IMG/VR virus record: IMGVR_UViG_3300024500_000058
Span: 1 to 38,498 of that record
Reading direction: 5' to 3' (one strand)
Source of the DNA: a virus
DNA: 38,498 nucleotides
The position numbers and the translations under genes are program-made. Shown piece by piece: positions 31,525-37,246 of this stretch. The notes under the pieces were generated by a model, which worked only from the letters and a program-made list of their open reading frames with translations, was not told the DNA's origin and ran no database searches. Position 1 is the stretch's first letter; every line of letters begins with the position of its first letter.

Positions 31525-33347
31525 TTTGCCTGGTCCCAGCTCAATCCGACCTTAGCTTCGGCAAGCGGCGGAATCGTATCCAACCAACGAGCTTCAGCTT
31601 CTTCCATGATTGTCTGCAGCTGGAGCGCCCAAGTATCGGCGTGTTCTTCTTTTACGAGCAGGATGATCTCGTCATGCACCACGCCGGCCAAGCGCACAAT
31701 CTCCTCCCCGTCGGCTCTAAGGAGCGGCCACAATTTGCCAAGCGTAAGTTTGAGGACGGCTGCACCAGCTCCTTGGATTGGAGTGTTACAGCGCGTGGTG
31801 AGTTTGTTGTTCTCACCCGGTAGAAACCGCCGCAAGCCCGAGATGCGTATGCGGATAGATGGATTCCCCTTAGCCGCATCAGCAGCGCGAGCATTTTGCT
31901 GCTGCCATTCGGCGATGCCTTTATATGCAGCGTGGAACTTCCTCCGCACCTCCGCCGCCTCATCAAGATCCATCTGGATTCCCATTGTTGCGGCGTAATT
32001 CCTAAGTCCTTTTGCCCCACTCCCGTAAAGAAGTCCGAAGTTGGCCGACTTGCTGACCTGCCGCTGCTCCTTCGTAACCTCATCCTCCGCGACCCCGTAA
32101 ATCTGCGTCGCCGTAATCGTATGAAGGTCTTTCCCCTGCTGGAACACCTCGGTCATTAAGGGATCCTGCGCTTCTGCCGCCGCCAACCTCAACTCCATCT
32201 GCCCATAGTCCGCAACTACCAGTCGCCAACCAGTTGGAGCTTGAACACAAGCCCGGAACCGCACATCCCTGGGAATCTGCTGAAGGTTTGGACTCATGCA
32301 ACTCATGCGCCCCGTATCCGCCCCCATCTGCAGGTAGCTGGCGCGGATAAACCCATCATCCGCCAGATTCTTCAGCAGAGTTTCGGCCATCTGCCGCCGC
32401 TTCTCCACCCGCTTCCACCGCAAGTAGTCAGCCACCACCTTGTGATCGCCGACATACTCTTGGAGCGCAGACCGACTGGCACTCGGCTTCTCGGACTTCA
32501 TATCCATCGGCGCCTTACCCAGCAGCGCCGTGAACTTCTTCAGCAGCTGCACCGGGCTATTGAGATTGAAGACATTGGGATCCGGCTTCTTACCCTTCGC
32601 CCCAGGCTTGGTCTGGTACAGCAGCTTCCCATCAATCCCCCGGCAGAGCTTGTGCTCATCGGGCAGCGCAGCATCAAAATCCTCAATAAATTTCTCACCA
32701 AGTTCTACGTGCTCAATATCCAGGTCCTCGATTACCTTTTCCAAATCCTGCTTGTTAAATGGCAGTCCAGTTCGCCACAACTGCGCCATTGACGGCAGTG
32801 CATTGCACTCCAGATACCAAGCGTGATAGTGCATACCTTCCGCCATCCGCTGCTCAATCTGCTGGTACAAATCCAGCAACACGAGCACATCAGTGGCCGC
32901 ATATTCCATCTGACTAAGCGTCAGATCCTGGGACCAATCGCTGCGCTGCTCTTCCTTCGAAATCTCGCGTTTGAGATAGCGCCGCACAACATGTTGTAGG
33001 CCATGCTTTACATTTACCTGCCCGTTGGTTAGTACACGACTGGCGAGCATGGTGCAGAGCACGCGCCCCTGCGGATACAGCTCGTGCTCCTGCAACCACC
33101 CCAAATCAAACACCGCGTTGTGCGCAACCCAGGTCCGCTCCACCTCGAAGAACTGCTCCAGCTCAATCAGGTTTTCGTCGGACAACTCCCAAAAGTCCAG
33201 CACCACAGGGTCTTGTCCCGGCGTAGCCAGCTGGAGCAACCGCAATCCCCCGATCTTCGGCTGGAGCCCGGTGGTTTCAACGTCAAACGCCACGAGCTTG
33301 GCATCGTCCAGGGTGTGGAGATGCTGGATGCCTTGGAGAATTTTCAT
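31521..33347 (-). CDS. DNA polymerase family A with 3'-5' exonuclease
   Basis: The 608-residue replicative polymerase lacks a 5'-3' nuclease domain. Exonuclease: F-D-V-E-T-T-G-L with D22 and E24, H-N-A-V-F-D near residue 75, Y-A-A-T-D near residue 150. Polymerase: motif A V-V-A-D-Y-G-Q-M-E-L-R, motif B R-Q-V-S-K-S-A-N-F-G-L-L-Y-G, motif C V-V-H-D-E-I. The position equal to E. coli Pol I residue 762 is Phe. Motif A has Gly where many have Ser. TAGAGT at 33373-33378 (minus) lies 31 bases before the start, a weak -10 candidate. Confidence 0.95.
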   Translation of the reverse strand: MKILQGIQHLHTLDDAKLVAFDVETTGLQPKIGGLRLLQLATPGQDPVVLDFWELSDENLIELEQFFEVERTWVAHNAVFDLGWLQEHELYPQGRVLCTMLASRVLTNGQVNVKHGLQHVVRRYLKREISKEEQRSDWSQDLTLSQMEYAATDVLVLLDLYQQIEQRMAEGMHYHAWYLECNALPSMAQLWRTGLPFNKQDLEKVIEDLDIEHVELGEKFIEDFDAALPDEHKLCRGIDGKLLYQTKPGAKGKKPDPNVFNLNSPVQLLKKFTALLGKAPMDMKSEKPSASRSALQEYVGDHKVVADYLRWKRVEKRRQMAETLLKNLADDGFIRASYLQMGADTGRMSCMSPNLQQIPRDVRFRACVQAPTGWRLVVADYGQMELRLAAAEAQDPLMTEVFQQGKDLHTITATQIYGVAEDEVTKEQRQVSKSANFGLLYGSGAKGLRNYAATMGIQMDLDEAAEVRRKFHAAYKGIAEWQQQNARAADAAKGNPSIRIRISGLRRFLPGENNKLTTRCNTPIQGAGAAVLKLTLGKLWPLLRADGEEIVRLAGVVHDEIILLVKEEHADTWALQLQTIMEEAEARWLDTIPPLAEAKVGLSWDQAK

Positions 33348-33370
33348 GCCTGGTAGGGCGGGTTCGTGTA

Positions 33371-33652
33371 CTACTCTAGCACACCTTCAACTTCCCTGGC
33401 AGCGCACCCTTCTGCGTGGAGCGTTCCAGCTTCTGGAAAGCCGAGCAGGCAGCGATGCTCCCAGTGAACGCAGTGCCGACATGGACCACCATCAGCAACA
33501 CGGCGGTATCTCGACAGCATTGTTGCCCGGCACTTATCCGCCCGTCCGGCCGGTGTCCGGTCATAGCACTTGGCGCAGTACAGCGGGTTCCTGGTGTTGC
33601 CGCCGCAAGCGATGCAAACGCGCTCGTCGATGTTGAGTGAAAGTCGCTTCAT
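33371..33652 (-). CDS. Zinc-finger protein 1 with C-x-x-C-x-H-W and P-E-A-G motifs
   Basis: ATG at 33652 overlaps the stop of the upstream gene (ATGA). The 93-residue protein has an N-terminal C-I-A-C-G-G with Y-C-A-K-C-Y, forming one zinc site. Its C-terminal part reads C-R-H-C-V-H-W-E-H-R-C, then P-E-A-G-T-L-H-A-E-G-C. The C-terminal pattern recurs in the protein encoded just upstream. No family recognised. Could be a DNA-binding or regulatory protein of early infection. Confidence 0.68.
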   Translation of the reverse strand: MKRLSLNIDERVCIACGGNTRNPLYCAKCYDRTPAGRADKCRATMLSRYRRVADGGPCRHCVHWEHRCLLGFPEAGTLHAEGCAAREVEGVLE

Positions 33653-33984
33653 GACTTTTTGAAGAGTGAACATTCAGTGGCAAAAGTCCCACCCGCTTCG
33701 GGCAGGTGCATGGAACACCCGTTGGCATCCCAGTGAATACAGGCGTAGCAGGAGTCAGTGTCATCCAGCTGCAGGTGCAACACCACGGCTTCCTCCAATC
33801 GCTGGAGCGCCTCGAAGTGTTTCATCTGCGCGGAGTCGATCTCAAAAAACGTATCGACATGCCCGCAAACACCGCATTGGCGCCTGACTCTCGTTGCGGG
33901 AGTGCGCCTCCGCACATTGGCCTCCCTTGTCCGGGATTCTTTGACGCGGAACGATTTGTTCCCGCACTTAGGACAAAACTTCAC
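33649..33984 (-). CDS. Zinc-finger protein 2: NrdR-like zinc ribbon plus C-x-x-C-x-H-W / P-E-A-G motif
   Basis: GTG at 33984 has a GGAG 8 bases upstream and places the protein start one residue before the first zinc cysteines; the frame is open to 34050 but that part overlaps the upstream gene. The 111-residue product has F-C-P-K-C-G and C-G-V-C-G-H-V-D-T-F with basic residues between, like the NrdR zinc ribbon. A C-terminal C-Y-A-C-I-H-W-D-A-N-G-C and P-E-A-G-G-T-F-A-T-E-C follow. A tandem relative of the next gene. Confidence 0.68.
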   Translation of the reverse strand: MKFCPKCGNKSFRVKESRTREANVRRRTPATRVRRQCGVCGHVDTFFEIDSAQMKHFEALQRLEEAVVLHLQLDDTDSCYACIHWDANGCSMHLPEAGGTFATECSLFKKS

Positions 33985-34165
33985 TGACAGAACTCCAGGC
34001 TTGACCGTTGCAAATTCGCCAGGCGTGCTTGCGATCAACGCCGAACTCATCCGAGAGCTGGCTGTAACTCCAGCCCTGTTTCTGAAGTTTCCGCATTTTC
34101 ACTACAAGTTCTGGCGTGAGGATTGCGTTGAGGTTGTGCTCACCGCGTTTGAAGCGTCTACCCAT
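33968..34165 (-). CDS. Small helix-turn-helix protein, 65 aa
   Basis: The basic start (M-G-R-R-F-K-R-G-E-H-N) precedes L-T-P-E-L-V-V-K-M-R-K-L, S-Y-S-Q-L-S-D-E-F-G-V-D and R-I-C-N-G-Q-A-W-S-S-V. The helix-turn-helix resembles the DNA-binding tail of HNH homing enzymes, including the one at 26658, and that of the protein at 35094. No nuclease domain is present. Probably a transcription regulator derived from such a module. Confidence 0.68.
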   Translation of the reverse strand: MGRRFKRGEHNLNAILTPELVVKMRKLQKQGWSYSQLSDEFGVDRKHAWRICNGQAWSSVSEVLS

Positions 34166-34322
34166 TCCAGTGGCGAATAACTCCTGCGCAGATGAAAACG
34201 TTGGTGATCATGTAACCGCCAAGGATAAAGAGACGCACCATCGCAACCTGATCTGCGACCCGGCTGTGCTGGTGCGCCTTTTCACCAACGGCCTTGGCGA
34301 GAATCCGCCACCAGTACCTCAT
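34158..34322 (-). CDS. Small membrane protein, 54 aa
   Basis: ATG at 34322 overlaps the DUF3310 stop (ATGA). A basic N-terminus (M-R-Y-W-W-R-I-L-A-K) is followed by a membrane helix (M-V-R-L-F-I-L-G-G-Y-M-I-T-N-V-F-I-C-A-G). The TAG stop lies within the next gene's first codons. Early-expressed single-pass membrane protein of unknown role; superinfection exclusion or host inhibition are guesses. Confidence 0.58.
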   Translation of the reverse strand: MRYWWRILAKAVGEKAHQHSRVADQVAMVRLFILGGYMITNVFICAGVIRHWNG

Positions 34323-34585
34323 TTTTCCTGATAAGCCTCTGTCGCCAGATGATTTACCAGACGGTTGAGGTACCACTGGGCTTTTCGAGCATCCTCGTAG
34401 GGATCCTTCTTTAACCACATCCGACTGATGTACTTGATAACCTGCCATTGAAGGCCACCAACTACAGCATCGGGCGCGGCCTTCACCCAGTCTTCGAGCA
34501 CATCAATCACTTCAGTTTTCCCAGCCGTGTAATGACTGGGGTGATTGACAGCATCAACAGCCGACAGTTTGAACTCGTTCATCAT
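34319..34585 (-). CDS. DUF3310 protein
   Basis: The 88-residue protein has V-N-H-P-S-H-Y near residue 12, then E-V-I-D-V-L-E-D-W, V-I-K-Y-I-S-R-M-W-L-K and D-A-R-K-A-Q-W-Y-L-N-R-L. This is the DUF3310 pattern found in many phages next to nucleotide metabolism genes. It may act in nucleotide metabolism (a nucleotide kinase label is often used but not proven). Overlaps the dCTP deaminase stop by 4 bases. Confidence 0.85.
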   Translation of the reverse strand: MMNEFKLSAVDAVNHPSHYTAGKTEVIDVLEDWVKAAPDAVVGGLQWQVIKYISRMWLKKDPYEDARKAQWYLNRLVNHLATEAYQEK

Positions 34586-35094
34586 CCTTTAGAGGCTTGA
34601 ACTCTTAGGTCTCCCTGATAGCGCCCGGTGACTGAGTAGTCCTTATTCGGCAGGAGCGACATCTTGTGGAACACAATCTGCCCAATCCGCATCCCAGGCC
34701 ACAGAGCGACTGCATGCATAGCGCGTGCATTTTGCAGCTCCAGCGTCAGCCGCCCCTTGAAACCTGGATCGACATACCCAGCCATCAAGTGCTCGATACC
34801 TTCCCGAGCCCGACTGGACTTAAGCGCCAGCTGCCCAGCCACAACATTCGGCACCGAGAAGCACTCGAACGTCTCCGCGAGAACGAACTCATGTGGCTGG
34901 AGCATGAACGGTTTTTCCTTCGTATGCCCCGCAATGGAATAGGGGACAAATTCCGGGCTTGTTGGAATTTCAACCAGGAGATTTTCCCCAAGCCTCACAT
35001 CAAGTGAGGCCGGGTTAATCATTTCCTGATCGAAGGGTTCCACGAGACCTTTCCGCGCCAGGCAGAAGATCTCGTAATCAGGAAGGATCGACAT
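34582..35094 (-). CDS. dcd: dCTP deaminase
   Basis: ATG at 35094 starts on the last base of the preceding gene's stop (TGATG), giving 170 residues. Motifs: N-P-A-S-L-D-V-R-L-G near residue 28, K-S-S-R-A-R-E-G-I near residue 93, V-D-P-G-F-K-G-R-L-T-L-E-L-Q-N with the catalytic-type Glu near residue 122, then I-G-Q-I-V-F. The enzyme converts dCTP to dUTP, supplying thymidylate synthesis for phage DNA. No dUTPase domain is fused. Confidence 0.92.
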   Translation of the reverse strand: MSILPDYEIFCLARKGLVEPFDQEMINPASLDVRLGENLLVEIPTSPEFVPYSIAGHTKEKPFMLQPHEFVLAETFECFSVPNVVAGQLALKSSRAREGIEHLMAGYVDPGFKGRLTLELQNARAMHAVALWPGMRIGQIVFHKMSLLPNKDYSVTGRYQGDLRVQASKG

Positions 35095-35447
35095 CAGGCC
35101 GTAACTTCCTGCTGGAGCTGAACGTGCTTCCAGGTCTTGCCCCACTTGATGCAGTTGATGGTGGTGATGTGAACGCCGTACTCACGGGCAATCTTGGCCA
35201 CGGACTTGTTACCAGCAGCCAGCTGACGCTTGATCTCCATGACCTTGGCGTCGTTCAGCACCGACACACCCCTCTTGCCGCTGGACTTACGAGTCTTAGT
35301 TTGAGACTTCGCAGTGGCTTTGGCGGTAGAGGTAGCGAGCTTGCTATCAAGCACCACGCTGGTGCAGCTTTCCAGGATGGTTTGGACTTTGGCCAGAGCG
35401 TGTGCCAATTCCTGGTGCTGAGAATCAGAAAGGATGTGCATGTTCAT
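35094..35447 (-). CDS. DNA-binding protein with C-terminal helix-turn-helix
   Basis: The 117-residue protein has an N-terminal helix and a K/S/T-rich basic linker (residues about 40-62). The C-terminal module is V-L-N-D-A-K-V-M-E-I-K-R-Q-L, K-S-V-A-K-I-A-R-E-Y-G-V-H and I-K-W-G-K-T-W-K-H-V. The HTH matches the pattern of the proteins at 33968 and 26658. A TACACT on the minus strand at 35464-35469 lies 22 bases before the start. Probably a regulator. Confidence 0.65.
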   Translation of the reverse strand: MNMHILSDSQHQELAHALAKVQTILESCTSVVLDSKLATSTAKATAKSQTKTRKSSGKRGVSVLNDAKVMEIKRQLAAGNKSVAKIAREYGVHITTINCIKWGKTWKHVQLQQEVTA

Positions 35448-35485
35448 GGGTAAGAACGCGAGCAGTGTAGTAGAGAAAGGCCCGA

Positions 35486-35743
35486 CTAGGAGTCCAGTTC
35501 GAGCTTGATTGCTGCCTGGAAATAACCTGCAACCTTGATGCGCCGGTAGATGTGACCGGCTTCCTCGCTCTGCTTGTTCTCAATGGTGTCGTACTGGGCA
35601 CGAGCCTCATTGAGGGCAGACAGAGTCTCAATGTTGAGCAGGTTCAGCTCGGAGTCAGCCAGCTCCGAGAGCTTATCGAGGTAAACGGACCTGCCCCCCA
35701 ACAGGTAGGACCGGAAAAAGGGCAGCGTCGAAATTTCAGTCAT
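35486..35743 (-). CDS. Hypothetical protein, 85 aa
   Basis: Starts at ATG 35743; the upstream extension overlaps the next gene and is rejected. The product is mainly helical: Y-L-D-K-L-S-E-L-A-D-S-E-L-N-L-L-N-I-E near the middle and V-A-G-Y-F-Q-A-A-I-K-L-E-L-D at the end. No family recognised. Confidence 0.6.
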   Translation of the reverse strand: MTEISTLPFFRSYLLGGRSVYLDKLSELADSELNLLNIETLSALNEARAQYDTIENKQSEEAGHIYRRIKVAGYFQAAIKLELDS

Positions 35744-35759
35744 GTAAATCCAGTAGTGA

Positions 35760-35945
35760 TCAGCCGAAGTACAGCTTGCGCCGCTCTTCAACCCAAGCAT
35801 CGTATTCGGCTGGAGTGGCAAAGCGATCCTTGAAGCAGTCCGGCACCGAGGTGCTGGGACGACGCGGCTGGCAACGCAGCTCACGCAGATCATTGTCGTT
35901 GTAGCCCCGCGATTGGCGGTAGTAGTCGGCGTACCAGTCAGTCAT
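35760..35945 (-). CDS. Hypothetical protein, 61 aa
   Basis: The product starts M-T-D-W-Y-A-D-Y-Y-R-Q-S-R-G-Y-N and has A-T-P-A-E-Y-D-A-W-V-E-E-R-R-K at the C-terminus. Its ATG overlaps the preceding stop (ATGA). No family recognised; codon use and coupling support it. Confidence 0.6.
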   Translation of the reverse strand: MTDWYADYYRQSRGYNDNDLRELRCQPRRPSTSVPDCFKDRFATPAEYDAWVEERRKLYFG

Positions 35946-36268
35946 GCAAAGAAATTGGGGTCTTGGTGTTTTAACCGAGTGAGATCGGTGAGTCTTAGTT
36001 TGAGAATCTCGTGGATGGCGAGGTTGGCAAGTCTGCTGGAGCAGATCGTGTCGCTGGTGGCGAACACGTATATCAGATGTCTATACAGCTGGGTCAGAGT
36101 GCGAGCCCGGACCCAGTGCGTATCACCTGGAATGGGCTCGGTCCCGTACTCCCAGTCGTCGTAGTCGCTGGAATTACGGAGTTCCCGAGCCTCGCTCCAC
36201 TCAATCGTCCGGGTGAAGCACTTCCCAGTCGTCGATGCGGTTGTAGAAGAGTCGGGCAAGTTCTGCAT
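35942..36268 (-). CDS. Hypothetical protein, up to 108 aa, start uncertain
   Basis: The conserved-looking part begins about W-S-E-A-R-E-L-R-N and includes D-T-H-W-V-R-A-R-T-L-T-Q-L-Y-R-H-L-I-Y-V-F-A. The only ATG (36268) lies 68 bases inside the preceding gene, an unusually long overlap for this operon. No better ATG, GTG or TTG lies near the junction. Either the overlap is real or a non-standard start is used. Function unknown. Confidence 0.5.
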   Translation of the reverse strand: MQNLPDSSTTASTTGKCFTRTIEWSEARELRNSSDYDDWEYGTEPIPGDTHWVRARTLTQLYRHLIYVFATSDTICSSRLANLAIHEILKLRLTDLTRLKHQDPNFFA

Positions 36269-36446
36269 CGGTGGCCGGGATCAGATCTTCATCCGAAAGG
36301 TAGAAGGTGCCTCGGCACAAGGCAGGTCCGTACTCCGCTGGATCGAGCTGCGTTTGGTGGTGGACAAGCACCATTTCATCAACAACAGCAGTGACGGTGA
36401 CAAGGCCATCGGTATCCATCGTGAAGTCATAGATGTCCGTGATCAT
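36201..36446 (-). CDS. Hypothetical acidic protein, 81 aa
   Basis: ATG at 36446 overlaps the preceding stop (ATGA). A beta-hairpin-like start (I-Y-D-F-T-M-D-T-D-G-L-V-T-V-T-A-V-V) is followed by an acidic C-terminal half ending D-D-W-E-V-L-H-P-D-D. No family recognised. Confidence 0.58.
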   Translation of the reverse strand: MITDIYDFTMDTDGLVTVTAVVDEMVLVHHQTQLDPAEYGPALCRGTFYLSDEDLIPATDAELARLFYNRIDDWEVLHPDD

Positions 36447-36682
36447 TCGCCTAGCCCCCTGACAGTCTGCTTGGGATTCAGGGACTGCATCCACTCGTCC
36501 CAGCTCATCTTGAGGAACTGTTCCAGGTCGTCAAGCTGTTCGAGCTGGTGGATGTCGTAGACGGGGTTGAAACCGTTCTTCTCGTGCTGGACGATCTTGT
36601 CCTGGAGGATGCGTCGTGCCCAGCTAACGGCGAAGTACCAGGGGCTGAGCTTGAAGTTGTCTACTGGTGTGTGCGTGTTCAT
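36443..36682 (-). CDS. Hypothetical protein, 79 aa, first gene after the early promoter region
   Basis: Helical protein: W-Y-F-A-V-S-W-A-R-R-I-L-Q-D-K-I-V near the start and L-E-Q-F-L-K-M-S-W-D-E-W-M-Q-S-L near the end. It directly follows the dyad with TTGACA and so would be the first gene of the leftward operon that runs to 30065. Being first suggests early host-directed function, which is only inference. Confidence 0.6.
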   Translation of the reverse strand: MNTHTPVDNFKLSPWYFAVSWARRILQDKIVQHEKNGFNPVYDIHQLEQLDDLEQFLKMSWDEWMQSLNPKQTVRGLGE

Positions 36683-36729
36683 TGTGATACTTGATTGAAG
36701 CGGCCAGCGGTTGCTGACCTGTCCCTAGA

Positions 36730-36769
36730 GTTACACATGACCAGCAGGGTGTCAAGCTGGTCGTGTAAC
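36730..36769 (-). promoter_or_regulatory. Early promoter/operator: long dyad holding TTGACA
   Basis: Arms GTTACACatGACCAGC (36730-36745) and GCTGGTCGTGTAAC (36756-36769) are complementary apart from a 2-base bulge. The loop holds TTGACA on the minus strand (36755-36750), a perfect -35 hexamer. Seventeen bases further the minus strand reads AACTCT, a poor -10. The next gene starts about 45 bases beyond. A regulated promoter is likely, although the -10 is weak. Confidence 0.55.
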
Positions 36770-36901
36770 ACTCTGCAATGTGGCAGTGGCGGCCTGGAGT
36801 CGCTACCTTTGTGCTCCGTCCTTTCTTTGAGGGGAACGGGTAGTCCGCAGTAGCCCGGCTGCGGTGAGGCTGGCACCTCGGGAGGACCAGCCACCGGGCA
36901 C
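36770..36901 (-). other. Structured non-coding stretch with two adjacent hairpins
   Basis: No gene seen. Right after the stop of the gene at 36902 lies a nested stem GGCTGG / CCAGCC with inner CCTC / GAGG (36868-36892). Three bases on comes CCGCAG / CTGCGG (36845-36864). No T-run follows, so this is either an atypical terminator or a structured RNA leader. CTGGAGT and a pyrimidine-rich stretch lie nearer the promoter. Confidence 0.4.
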
Positions 36902-37246
36902 CTACTCCGGCACACCAAGTGCTGCTGGCTCGTACTGCGTAAGAACGCACACGTCAGCGCCCTGTCGCAGAGCAGTCCCAACGATGTACTGGAACTGCTT
37001 CTGGGCGTCGTCCGACTCCTCGATCTGGTACTCCTCGACCTCGTAGGCCAAGCCCTTGCGGTACCAGGAGATCCGCACCACGGCCAGCAGCTCATAAGGG
37101 ATGTCCCCAACCGTGTACCCCAGGGTGGGCTTCCTGGGACGTTTCGGCTGGGGCGGTTCCGGCTTAGCCACGGGATCTCTCCAAAACAGCCACCCGGCAA
37201 CCCGGAGCAGCCCTAGGAAAAAGTTAGGCGGGCTGAAGTAGTTCAT
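36902..37246 (-). CDS. Hypothetical protein with N-terminal membrane-like segment, 114 aa
   Basis: The product starts M-N-Y-F-S-P-P-N-F-F-L-G-L-L-R-V-A-G-W-L-F (hydrophobic). A P/K-rich linker (residues about 28-40) leads to an alpha/beta part with L-L-A-V-V-R-I-S-W-Y-R-K-G and Y-E-V-E-E-Y-Q-I-E. Its ATG uses the last base of the upstream stop (TGATG). No family recognised. Confidence 0.62.
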   Translation of the reverse strand: MNYFSPPNFFLGLLRVAGWLFWRDPVAKPEPPQPKRPRKPTLGYTVGDIPYELLAVVRISWYRKGLAYEVEEYQIEESDDAQKQFQYIVGTALRQGADVCVLTQYEPAALGVPE

